64,000 nt of DNA from NCBI GenBank assembly GCA_036023115.1, contig JAYKKT010000064.1:11166001-11230000 (forward strand). The letters are read 5' to 3'. Made by a program: the position numbers and the translations under genes. This document shows positions 43,145 to 54,299 of this stretch, piece after piece. Within the stretch, counting starts at the first letter, position 1. Every line of letters starts with the position of its first letter. The DNA comes from Brasenia schreberi. Its lineage: Eukaryota > Streptophyta > Magnoliopsida > Nymphaeales > Cabombaceae. The notes below the pieces were generated by a model that was not told where the DNA came from, searched no databases, and saw only the letters and a list, made by a program, of their open reading frames with translations.

Positions 43145-43985
43145 ATAAAACTAGATCATATCCACTTATAACATATTCATCCATTTCATCAAAAAAACAT
43201 GAAAGCAAGAAATCATTGTTACTTTATTATAGAGAGAGATCCAATCACTCGATGCAATAAATTTAGAGAGAGACTGATATATGCGAGCACTTAAATCAGC
43301 CATCAACCATTCATCTAGCCATGACTTCCAATATTGATCATCAATCACGTAATGGATAGTTGAGATTTAAATAGTGATTATCAATCAATCACTTAGATCA
43401 ATAGTTAAGATTCAAATAAAAAGTATACATATAGTGAATAGTTGAGATTCGAATAGAAAGTATATATGTATGTATTTTTATTTTGACTTCTAGGTTGAAA
43501 TGTTTTTAATTTATCAAGATTGTCAATTTTTTTCCTCCCTTTTTATCTTTTCTTCCTCTCTTTCTTTATATGCTCTGAAAACAATACTAATGAATGATAG
43601 ACGTTTTAACATCATATACAACAAATGTTCAATTAGAGTTGTAGCCCAGACAAGAATGCCTGTTATAGATTTGGATCTAAACCCATAATTCACAATGTTC
43701 AATGAATCTTGCCATTTTCAGTGAAACTGATTCAACGTCGGGTATAGAATCAAAACGGTGACATGCACCGAGAGCATTAGCTCAACGATAGGGCGTTCTA
43801 GGGCCATTGCTGAGAAGGGGAGTTCAACTCCCAAAGGGTGCACGTGTGGGTACGTGTTGATTTGGGCTTTCTCTTGTAAAAAAAAGGTAACACGAAGACC
43901 AAACCCGAAATACTATCTGGCATTGGAGTCAGACCTCAAGGATTTGAACTCCTAGTCGACTCGTGTCATTTTTACATTTTAACTC
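43145..43985 (+). repeat. Block C copy 1 (post-LTR repeat block with SINE)
   Basis: The block starts with TCATCCATTxCATGxAAAAAACATGAAAGCA and runs through repeated GTTGAGATTTGAATAGAAAGTATA motifs, a (C)TCTTTCTTT.TATGCTCTGAAAACAATAC segment and a SINE, to ACTCGTGTCATTTTTACATTT. Four more copies follow at 49.52, 52.53, 57.16 and 60.19 kb, always just after a copia LTR or a tandem-duplication breakpoint. Nature unknown; possibly the leader of an element. Confidence 0.7.
43761..43890 (+). mobile_element. tRNA-like SINE, copy 1
   Basis: A box-like TTAGCTCAACGATAGGGC (43778-43795) and a B-box-like GGAGTTCAACTCC (43819-43831) are spaced as in tRNA genes. The body ends TTCTCTTGTAAAAAAAA. GGTGACAT before and GGTAACAC after look like a short target duplication. 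Copies at 50.1, 53.16 and 57.79 kb were carried along by segmental duplication. The 60.78-kb block lacks the head. Confidence 0.55.
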
Positions 43986-45180
43986 TAACATTAAGTTAGT
44001 CTCGGCTTGATTCCTTGCAAATGTACTCGATTCATGCTGTCTGTGGCACTGCATTTTACTGTTTGTTATTTCGAATTTCTTTTCATGTTTTTTAGTTTCT
44101 TAGAAGTTTGATTCGGCCGGTTATCTGTGTCTTCCGGAAAACGATTCGGTTCAACCCGATTTTGAAACATTTGTCTGGAGTAAATCGTTCTATTTCAGCA
44201 CGATAACACCGTACCGGGGATTGGAAAGTCATACGAGTATTAATAAAAAGCAGAAGCAAGACGTTTGTTGTCGAGCGGTGAGGAAGTTGCATTGGTACAG
44301 TTGAGTTTTCTGTATGCTTCAGATGTTGTGACGAACATGCTTTATTTCTGAGCTCGTTTTTTACCATGTAAAGCAAAATGCATATCTCGTGACCAACGTG
44401 CTTTATTTCTGAGCTCTTTTTTTACCATGTAAGGCAATTCCAGTTATGTGAAAACTGGAAAGGTATTCTGTTCTAGACTAATTGCTTAAAAATCCATTTT
44501 ATGAATTTGAAAACAGAAGATCAACTGGAGGATTTGGATCTTGTTGTTGAGCTTTGTTTAGGTTTTTGAATAAAGTGCAAGTTTTTGGCATGGTTTCTTC
44601 GCTCTTTTTACCATGTAAAGCAATTCCTAGTTATGTGAAAACTGGAAAGGTATTCTGTTCTAGACTAATTGCTTAAAAATCCATTTTATGAATTTGAAAA
44701 CAGAAGATCAACTGGAGGATTTGGATCTTGTTGTTGAGCTTCATTTCTGAGCTCTTTTTTTACCATGTAAAGCAAAATGCATATCTCGTGACCAACGTGC
44801 TTTATTTCTGAGCCCTTTTTATACCATGTAAGGCAATTCCGGTTATGTGAAAACTGGAAAGGTATTCTGTTCTAGACTAATTGCTTAAAAATCCATTTTA
44901 TGAATTTGAAAACAGAAGATCAACTGGAGGATTTGGATCTTGTTGTTGAGCTTTGTTTAGGTTTTTGAATAAAGTGCAAGTTTTTGGCATGGTTTCTTCG
45001 CTCTTTTTACCATGTAAAGCAATTCCTAGTTATGTGGAAACTGGAAAGGTCTTCTGTTCTAGACTAATTACTTAAAAATTCAGTTTATGCATTTGAAAAC
45101 GGAAGATGTACTGGAGGATTTGGATCTTGTTGTTGAGTTTTGTTATGGTTATTGAATAAAGTGCAAGTTTTTGGCATGGT
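43986..45180 (+). repeat. Block D copy 1 with 399-bp higher-order tandem repeat
   Basis: Starts CCTTGCAAATGTACT, then GTTTGATTCGGCCGG, AAACGATTCGGTTCAACCCG and GTGAGGAAGTTGCATTGG. From 44363 a 399-bp unit (itself containing 61-, 186- and 152-bp spacings of an ACCATGTAA start) is repeated once: starts at 44363, 44424 and 44610, then 44762, 44823 and 45009. Blocks D at 57.96 and 60.97 kb have the unduplicated form. Confidence 0.8.
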
Positions 45181-45960
45181 TTCTTACTTCCGATGTGGGT
45201 TCATCAAAAAGATTTGATGGGCCAAATGCAAATTATTCCACATGATTTGTACGAGCGGGGAATTTTTTCCAGTACAAGTTGGAGTAAACGTTGGATTTAA
45301 AACCATGGGTGAGGTAGAGGAAGTGCTCGCCTTAATTGAAAGTTGGGATGTGATAACCAACTTCTCCATATCTCCATGAACGACTACGACATAATCATAT
45401 GATTTGAAGAGGAGAAAAAGGTGCCTATCATCAGAGTACCACTGAAGTTAAAACCCTGTGCTAATGAGTTCAACAATGTAATATTCAACAAACTCTTGAA
45501 GCAACTTCTCGTTGAAGGGAAGTTGATCATGACATTGAGTTATAACTTTGAGTCAAGCAGCCAACCATGGCACCTTACCACATAGAGTTGGGAACTTAAT
45601 AGTAAACTAGATAAGATGTATGTGGCAGGTCTCAACAGACCCTTAAAATCATCCTTTGATGCACTCCTTATGTTGATGGGTTCAAAAACTTTGTGTAGAT
45701 TATAGAGTTATGGACAAGATCATTGTAAAGAACAAGTGGCTACTTTCATTGGTCGTAAACTTGTTCAGTCAACTTGGGTAGGCTTGGGTCTTCTCAAAGT
45801 TCTCCTTTCAGGTTATTGGTACGTGCAAATAGCTGATAGTTGAAAGTGACAAGGAGAAGACAATGTGTCACTCTTTAGGGTCCCTACAAGTTCTTGGGGA
45901 TACCTTTTAGATTGATGAATGCTCCAACTACATTATTAGTCTTGTGAACATGATCTTTTA
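45180..45960 (+). pseudogene. Ty3/gypsy RT fragment, frameshifted (block E copy 1)
   Basis: Pieces in different frames follow the gypsy RT order: RVPLKLKPCANEFNNVI, KQLLVEGKLI, RPLKSSFDALLMLMGSK, DYRVMDKIIVKNKW-like sequence, LFSQLG, then DKEKTMCHSLG and MLQLHY. The equivalents are the PYRMSP, GLIRPSKSPFGAP, CVDYRALN and LDLRSGYWQ blocks of intact elements. Shorter copies lie at 58.66-59.26 and 61.54-61.74 kb. Confidence 0.65.
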
Positions 45961-46430
45961 TAATAGTTCACACGCATACTGCTCCACCAACTACAACAGT
46001 AGCTCACAAACAAGCAGCCGCTCTACAGCTGTCTTCAGCCACCTCTAAGAGGATAAGTAGTCATCACCCGCCTTCAGTCTACCTCATCTCTTTCCACAAG
46101 AGATGCGACTGCAAAAACAAAATAAAACAAGAAAGGGAAAAGAGATTCCATTCACTGTAGTAAAAACCACAAATGTAGCATGAGAACAACATTTTCAAGA
46201 TTTTAAGTTAGCAAAAATGCAACCGAGATAACACTTTGAATGTAAATGCATTAAAAAACCGCTTAAGATTACTATAAAAGGCTATGGTGAAGCCTACTAT
46301 CAACATCAATTTCTCTTCAAGAAACTTCTAAACCCCATTGTAAATATTGATTGATCTCCGGAAGTCCTACGATTCTCGATCTGCATCTCTTCTTTTGGAA
46401 ACTTTTCTCATAATTTTTTCTTATATATAG
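45960..46430 (+). repeat. Solo LTR-like sequence
   Basis: TATA-like ACTATAAAAGGC at about 46273 is followed by AAGCCTACTATCAAC, a TTGTAAATATTGATTGATC stretch and a CCTACGATTCTCG end. This is the order of promoter and polyadenylation signals of an LTR. No matching internal region is adjacent. Confidence 0.4.
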
Positions 46431-46434
46431 GCTT

Positions 46435-47810
46435 TACACTTACCAAAAGCGTTTTCCTCAAATCTTGGCAATAAGTCAAAGTTGGATAATTTTTTTAACT
46501 TTTTTAGACTTATATACCCTAAGCATTTATGCCATATATTCACATCAATATTAAAGGCACAATCAATATAAGTAGAAGAATCTTCATTTTCATTGATATT
46601 CAATTTGAACAATCCATATTCTACATCAAATTTTTTGGAGAAAAATACTCCTACAATAACTTTGCTAGGAATAAACCTGACCTCAAAACCATTCTTAACC
46701 AAGGCAGGGACCGAAACCAAATTAAGACTTATAATTGACACAATCAATACATCAAAGTACAACTGATGTGCTTTATACATAAATTCTAAAAGACCAAATC
46801 CCAAGAACATCTAAGAAAGTGTTATTTTCCATGTATACCCAATGTTCTTCTCATTTATATTCTTTTAGATCCATTGCCCCTTCTTGCTCTTTAAGATGTG
46901 TTTCGTCACTCTTGAGTCAATCTACCAACCAGTTATTGGGCGGTCCATATATTAGCATTCTGATACCACATACTATGATTGTCCATGTTGTTGGTTGTCT
47001 CCAATATTTTTCTTATTGTGACAATCCCTCTTATAGTATCCCATTTTTTTATAACTAAAACACTTGATCCGAGAAGTGGTTTTCTGTATTTTCTTAAAAG
47101 ATTAATTGCCCTTTTTGTTAATTTTGCCAAACCTTTTGTTTGGTTTATTTTTTTTTGTTGGCTTTGGAGTTAGACCCTATCTCTTCTTGTACTACAAGTA
47201 ATTTTTTCTTTCTATTTTTCTTTTTGTATTCTTATTCAATTGTTAGTTTAAGGGACAATTCATAAAGATTTGTTTCAGGCCCTAGTCTAATGGTAGTAGT
47301 GACCATGTTCTAGAATGGGAAAGATTGTTCAGTATTATGGATATTTGCATATGTTCTAGGATGACTGATTTGGCTACAGCTAAATCTCTTATCATTACCA
47401 ACATATGGTTAAAATGTTCTACTACATTATTTTCTTCTTTAATCTTATAAGAGTTATACCTTTATAGTAAAAATTGAACATGTAGCTTAGCTTTAGTGTC
47501 ATATTTGGTTGTTATTGAATGAAACAACTCTTTTGCAGTTTTATATTCTTCAATGACCCTAATCAAATCATCTTCTATGTATGTTAATATGACAGTTCTT
47601 GCTATCGTGTCATCTCATAGGAATGTTTTATACATTTCCTTTTGTTCCTCTGTTGCTTCAGAGGGTAGAGGACACACACTTTGTCTTAATACACTCTACA
47701 CCTTCTAGTGTAAGAGCCAATGGGATTCTTCGCTTCCATGTTTGAAAATTTAGATAATTTAACTCTTCTGTTTTTGTCAGTTCAGATACACATATTCTTG
47801 AATTCATTTT
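46435..47810 (-). mobile_element. Copia gag to GAG-preintegrase fragment, inverted
   Basis: The - strand ATG at 47807 starts MNSRICVSELTKTEELNYLN and continues LNFQTWKRRIPLALTLEG, homologous to copia 2 gag. The preintegrase region (46810-46421 frame: FGLLEFMYKAHQLYFDVLIV, LVKNGFEVRFIPSKVIVG, NIWHKCLGYISLKKLKKL) follows and stops before integrase. It is the same family as the + strand copies at 39.6, 50.6 and 53.7 kb, but in opposite orientation and separately truncated. Confidence 0.75.
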
Positions 47811-48990
47811 TATGTATTAAGCAAAATTAACAATCAGACAGTGTAAAATAAAAATATTTATCAAGCAACAAACAACAGATAACAAATATTTAATCGACAT
47901 AATTCATAATATCTAATTACTGAATTGAAAATAACTCATGGTAATTAAAACCAATTTCATACATATTTTAAGTACCATTATTTAGTTTTTAATAACTTAA
48001 TTCTGTTATAGAATCAAATTTGGGAGCAAATCTATAATTGTTTTCCAAAAATTCCTGCCACCAATCATTTCCCCAAACTATAGGGGTAAACCAATAATTT
48101 ATCCGTTATTTCGATTTTATGATTTTTTAAAAAACAAGGGGCATAACAATAAACTTTGTATATAGTTTTTTTGTAAAATTCGTCACTGATCGAGAGTCAA
48201 CACGTAATTTTACCCCTTAGTTCGAATTTATAAATTTTCAATAAAATAAGGGTAACCTTGTCTTATAACATAGTGGTAGGACTGTGAACCTTTTACCAGG
48301 TAAGGGTAGGAAGGTAATTCAACCTTTTTATAAACAGTCAAAGGGCAAAATCGATTTTTCATCCATTTGAGGGTAAAACTGCATTTTTACTCAAAAATGT
48401 CAGGATATTTTGGTAATTTTATCCTGTGGCATTTTGTAATTTTAAAAACTAGTTAGGAGTAGAACGAACTTTTAAGTCCATCGCCCAAGGCTGTTTTTTG
48501 GAAACCCCCAATGGTTTTTAAAACTAGGGGCAGTTTTAGAAAACCGTTGATTTCCGCCCATGGTTTTCTGAAACCGTTGGGCAGTTTTTCGAGAGTATAA
48601 AAGGGGAAGAGAGAGATAGAGTAATGAGAAAGAGGGGGAGGCTCCTGCCTCCCTCCGTCTTTTGTGTCTGACCGAAGGTCACAGATCTCCTACTGCGACC
48701 ATTTGGCCTTTGGCAGAATTTGGTCGATGTCCTGCTGCGGTCGTTTGGCCTTTGGCAAATCTTGGACGTTCTGTCCCTTTGGACGATCCTGGTCGATCTC
48801 CTACTGCGGTCGTCTGGCCTTTGGTAGAACTTGACCAATTTCCTATTGCGGTCGTCTGACCTTTAGCAGATCTTGGTCGATCTGGCCCTTTGGCCGATTC
48901 TGGCAAAACCTGACCGATCTGTCCCTTTCTAGCCGATCTTATCTTGCCAGCTGTTTAAGGCCATTGATTGCCATTTCTGACATTTCGGCA
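47811..48990 (+). repeat. LTR-like region with TATA and minisatellite
   Basis: AT-rich sequence with recurring GGGTAA.A..GTAATTTTAC phrases, then repeated AAACCGTTG/GGCAGTTTT phrases, a TATA box (GAGTATAAAAGGGG, about 48593-48606), a purine-rich GAGAGAGATAGAG leader and a GC-rich minisatellite. The order suggests the R/U5 end of an LTR. No PBS identified. Confidence 0.45.
48690..48911. repeat. 111-bp higher-order minisatellite (42+42+27), two copies
   Basis: Subunits start CTACTGCG, CTGCTGCGG, CTACTGCGG and CTATTGCGG at 48690, 48732, 48801 and 48843. A 27-bp insert (GTCCCTTTGGACGATCxTGG type) follows each pair. All lengths are multiples of three, so both strands stay open (+ 48662-48859; - 48906-48679 and 48838-48536) with repeating Pro/Leu/Gly or Lys/Gly/Gln peptides. 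Confidence 0.85.
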
Positions 48991-49149
48991 AGAATCGGGT
49001 GTTCCCCCCACTCGTCCTCTCTCTTTTCTTTTCTTTTTTCTTGAACTTTCTTGGCTTAACAACCTTGAGTTGTCATACATAATTGGTTTACTTCATGCTA
49101 ATATTAAAACTCGAATGTTGCAAGTTTTAAGTGATCTTGTTAATTGGTT

Positions 49150-49456
49150 TACTTCATTTAAGAAAAATCAGTTTTGCCTTTTAAAAAAAAATAGAAGCTT
49201 CTCCCAGATGAACAAAAATGATTTTAACGAAAAGTCAAAAGAGAAAAACTCAGAAGTGAAAAAGTTGGTTATATATACATCAAAAAGTAACGAAAATACA
49301 TACAACAAAGGACTCTTCCCGAGAAACCTTCTTTGTGGGTAATCATGTACCTTTCTCTCCTTCTTCCTCTATTTTTGTTCTTCTTTCTCTCCTATGCAGG
49401 GATTTTGCTTCCGCATCATTTAAATGATTGTAGAGACTCAACTACATTGGGTGGGT

Positions 49457-49521
<65 letters not shown>

Positions 49522-52275
49522 TGGATCATGCCCACTTATGACATATTCATCCATTCCATGGAAAAAACATGAAAGCAGGAAACCGTTATTACTTTATTAT
49601 AGAGGGACAGGAAGAGAGATTGGTATATGTGAGCACTTAAATCAGCCATCAACCTTTCATATAATCATGACTTTCAATATTGACCATCAATCACTTAATG
49701 GATTGTTGAGATTTGAATAGCGAGCATCAATCACTAAGACTAATAGTTGGGATTCAAATAGAAAGTATATATATAGTGAATAGTTGAGATTTGAATAGAA
49801 AGTATATGTGTGTATTTTTATTTTGACTTCTAGGTTGAGATGTTTTTAATTTATCAAGAGTGCCAATTTTTTTGCTCTCATTTTTTCTTTTCCTCCTCTC
49901 TTTCTTTGTATGCTCTGAAAACAATACTAATGAATACCGATAAATGTTTTAACATCATATACAATAAATGTTCAATTAGAGTTGTAGCCCAGATGATAAT
50001 GGCTGTTATAGATATGGATCTAAACCCATAATTCACAATGTTTAGTGAATCTTGCCATTTTCAGTGAAACTAATTCATTGTCGGGTCTTGAATCAAAATG
50101 GTGACACGCACCGAGATCATTAGCTCAACAATAGGAAATTCTAGAGCCATTGCTGCTAAGGGAGTTTAACTCCCAAAGGGTGCACGTGTGAGTACATGTT
50201 GGTTTGGAATTTCTCTTATAAAAAAAAGGAAACCCGAAACCCAAAATACTATCTGGAACTAGAGTAAGACCTCAAGGCTTTGGAATCCTAGCCAACTCGT
50301 GTCATTTTTACATTTAACTCTAATAGTAATCATCATCTTTGCAACATATTTTTCCATTGAAAATTTGCATCCATTAGAATTATTCTATCTATTTTAGCAT
50401 ATTATGATTTAAACTTACATCAGTTAGATGCAAAAATTATTTTCTAAATAGAGATTTAGATGAAATCACCTATATGCAACAGCGAGAAGGATATATTGTT
50501 AAAGGCCAGGAAGAAGAGTACAAAGAGAGTGATGGATTTGAAGGAATATAAACCTAGGGAGCATCATATTTATATGGATAATAATACATTTTCTGATGTT
50601 CTTAGGATTGACTCATTTAGAGTTTTTGTATAAGGAACACCAGTTGTACTTACTGATGTATTGATTGTGTCCTTTATTAGGTGTAATTTTGTTTTGATTC
50701 TTGCCTTGGTAAAGAAAGGGTTTGAGGTAAGTTTTATTCTTGACGAAATTATTATGAGAAAACATGAAAAGATAGCTTTTTCAGGTTTATTTTATGTTAA
50801 GCATAGTTTGTTTAAATTGAATATAAATGAAAATGAGAATTCTTTTTCTACTTATATTGATTGTGTATGTAATTGCTGTGAATATATGGCATAAACAGTT
50901 GGGGCACATAAGTTTTAACAAGATAAGAAAATTAACCAACTTTAACTTATTGCGTAGTTTTCATTAAAACACTTTTAATAAGTGTGAGGCCTTTATACAA
51001 GAAAAAATGACCAAAAAACATTTTTCAAAGAAATAATTAGGACAACAACCCTATTAGAAATCATTGACACTGATTTATTTGGACCCTTAAGAATAAGATC
51101 TCATTGTGGGAAGGTATATTTCATAGCCCTTATCGATGATTATTCTCTCTCTATATATATATCTTGACACATTAGTCTGATACACTTAAGGTATTCAAAG
51201 AATATAAGTAAGAAATTGAAAATCAATTAAAGTAGACAATCAAAGTCTTAAGGTTAGACTGAGGTGGTGAATACACCTCTACAAAACTCTTGGAATACCA
51301 TAAAGACTTTGGTATTACAAAGTAAAATACAATGCCCAAAACATATCAACAAAATGGTGTAGCAGAGAAATATAACATGATCTTATTGAATATGATTAGA
51401 TCCATGTAAATAGATATTTCTCTACTTAAGGTATTTTAGAGAAAAGCGGTTTATATAGTTTTATATATTTTAAATAGAGTACATTGTAAGATTGCATTCT
51501 CTACATTATATGAGATGTGGTTTGAAAGAAAATTATATGTGGGTCATCTCAAGAGGTTGGAATCTATTGCACACGTGAAGATTTTTTATCAATCTAAGGA
51601 TTAGTTAGACAACAGGTTCTTTAGATGTGTATTTATTAGATATCTTAAATGTTCTAAAAGATATCAATTTTTTCAAAAGGACTATGAATTAATAGAAAAC
51701 AAGGATGTTGAATTCTTAGAAGAGACTAAGAATAACATAAAATGATGATGAATGTGTTGATGATCTAGTGGATCTCTCATCATTTGAACTCATAGATAAT
51801 GATGATCTTCTTGAACAAAATAAAACTTTAGGTAGACATAAAAAGACTTAAGATCACATAATTCTACTTAAAGTATTATCACACGTAACTTCCAAAGGAA
51901 GTGTATAATTCAATGAATTTAGATGAGTTAAATGATAACATGACATATCAAAAGGCTATCAACTCATCTGAATCAACCGACTCAAAAAAAGCTATTAATG
52001 AAGAAATTGAATCTATTGAAAAAAACCAAGTTTGAGAACTAGCTAATTTGTCAAAAGCAAGGAAAGTCATAGGCTGTAAATAAGTTCTCAAAAAGAAATA
52101 TAGAGTCGATAAAACAATCGACCAATTTAAAGCGAGGTTAGTTGGAAAAGGATTCTCATAATAGAATGAGATAGATTATGTTGAGACATATTTTTCAATT
52201 GTAAAATTTGTATACATTAGAATTATTTTGTATATTATGATTTAAACTTACATCAATTTGATATAAAGACTATTT
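49150..52275 (+). mobile_element. Copia module copy A (LTR, block C, permuted pol fragment)
   Basis: LTR piece (49150-49458), (AT)29, block C (49520-50330), then an RT fragment (50340-50510, YYDLNLHQLDAK-like). This jumps directly into preintegrase (50560-50900, MIVSFIRCNFV at 50661), integrase (51000-51600) and the early part of RT to 52260, where pol stops and the next LTR piece begins. All frames are broken. The RT-before-integrase order is not that of copia, so the module is rearranged. Confidence 0.7.
49459..49516. repeat. (AT)29 microsatellite in copia LTR end
   Basis: Replaces the short TCAATATATATAT found at the same position in the homologous LTRs (43136, 52524, 57150). Confidence 0.95.
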
Positions 52276-54220
52276 GTGGGTAACGCAAACACATACAAAA
52301 GCCATAAGAGAAAAACTCATAAGTGAAAAAGTTGGTTATATATACATCAAAAAGTAACACAAATACATACAACAAAAGACTCTTCCTACGAAACCTTCTT
52401 TGTGGGTAATCGTGTACCTTTCTCTTCTTCTTCCTGTGTTTATGTTCTTCTTTCTCTACTATGCATGGATTTTGCTTCCACATCATTTACATGATTATAG
52501 AGATTCAACTACATCTAGTGGGTCAATATATATATGAAACTAGATCATGCCCACTTGTGACATGTTCATCCATTCCATGAAAAAACATGAAAGCAAGAAA
52601 TCATTATTACTTTATTATAGAGAGAGATCCAATCACTCGATATGATAAATATAGAGAGAGACAGGAAGAGAGACTGGTATATGTGAGCACTTAAATCAAC
52701 CATCATCCTTTCATCTAATCATGACTTTCAATATTGATCATCAATCACTTAATGGATAGTTGAGATTTGAATAGTGATCACCAATCACTTAGATTAATAG
52801 TTGAGATTCAAATAGAAAGTATATTTAGTGAATAGTGGAGATTTGAATAGAAAGTATATGTGTGTATTTTTATTTTGACTTCTAGGTTGAGATGTTTTTA
52901 ATTTATCAAGAGTGCCAATTTTTTTCCTCCCATTTTTTCATTACCTCCTCTCTTTCTTTGTATGCTCTGAAAACAATACTAATGAATATCAATAGATGTT
53001 TTAACATCATATACAACAAATGTTCAATTAGAGTTGTAGCCCAGACTAGAATGGTTGTTATAGATTTGGATCTAAACCCATAATTCACAATGTTCAATGA
53101 ATTTTACCATTTTTAGTGAAACAAATTCATCGTTGGGTCTAGAATCAAAACAGTGACACGCACCAAGAGCATTAGCTCAACGATAGGGCACTCTAGAGTC
53201 GTTGCTGCTAAGGGAGCTCAACTCCCAAAGGGTGCACGTGTGGGTACATGTTGGTTTAGGATTTCTCTTGTAAAAAAATGGAAACATGAAGACGAAACCC
53301 AAAATACTATCTGGAACTGGAGTCAGATCTCAAGGCTTTGGAATCCTAGCTGACTCGTGTCATTTTTACCTTTAACTCTAACAGTAATCATCATCTATGC
53401 AACATATTTTTCAATTGTAAATTTGCATCCATTAGAATTATTCTATCTATTTTAGCATATTATGATTTAAACTTACATCAGTTAGATGCAAAGATTGTTT
53501 TCTAAATGGAGATTTAGATGAAATCATCTATATGTGACAATGAGAAGGATATGTTGTTAAAGGTTAGGAAGATAAAATATATAAGTCAGGAAGAGTAAAG
53601 AGGGGGTGATTGATTTGAAGGAATACAAACCCAGGGAACATAAGATTTATATGGATAATAATACCTTTTCTGATGTTCTTAGGATTGGTTCATTTAGAGT
53701 TTTTGTATAAAGAACACCAATTGTACTTACTGATATATTGATTGTGTCCTTTATTAGGTGTAATTTTGTGTTGATTCTTGTCTTGGTAAAGAAAGGGTTT
53801 GAGGTAAGTTTTGTTCTTGATAAAGTTATTGTGAGAAAACATGGAAAGATAGCTTTTTCAGGTTTATTTGATGTTGAGCATGGTTTGTTTAAACTAAATA
53901 TAAATGAAAATGAGAATTCTTTTTCTACTTATATTGATTGTGTATGTAATTGATGTGAATATATGGTATAAATAGTTGGGGCATATAAGTTTTAACAAGC
54001 TAAGAAAATTAATCAACTATAACTTATTGCGTAGTTTTCATTAAAACACTTGTAATAAGTGTGAGGCTTGTATAGAAGAAAAAATGACCAAAAAAATATT
54101 TTTTAAAGAAATAATTAAGACAACAATCCTATTAGAAATCATTGACACTGATTTATTTGGACTCTTAAGAATAAGATCTCATCGTGGGAAGGTATATTTT
54201 ATAGCTCTTATCGAGGATTA

Positions 54221-54299
<79 letters not shown>

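Noticed and set aside
43935..43955. GGATTTGAACTCC as a second tRNA B box
   Set aside because: It has no A-box-like partner at a suitable distance and lies outside the SINE body; probably chance.
48536..48906. Repeat-peptide frames on the - strand over the minisatellite
   Set aside because: All subunit lengths are multiples of three, so frames stay open automatically; no start context or family support.
49333..49720. Frames with Tyr-Ile repeats near 49.4 kb
   Set aside because: Produced by the (AT)29 run in a copia LTR.
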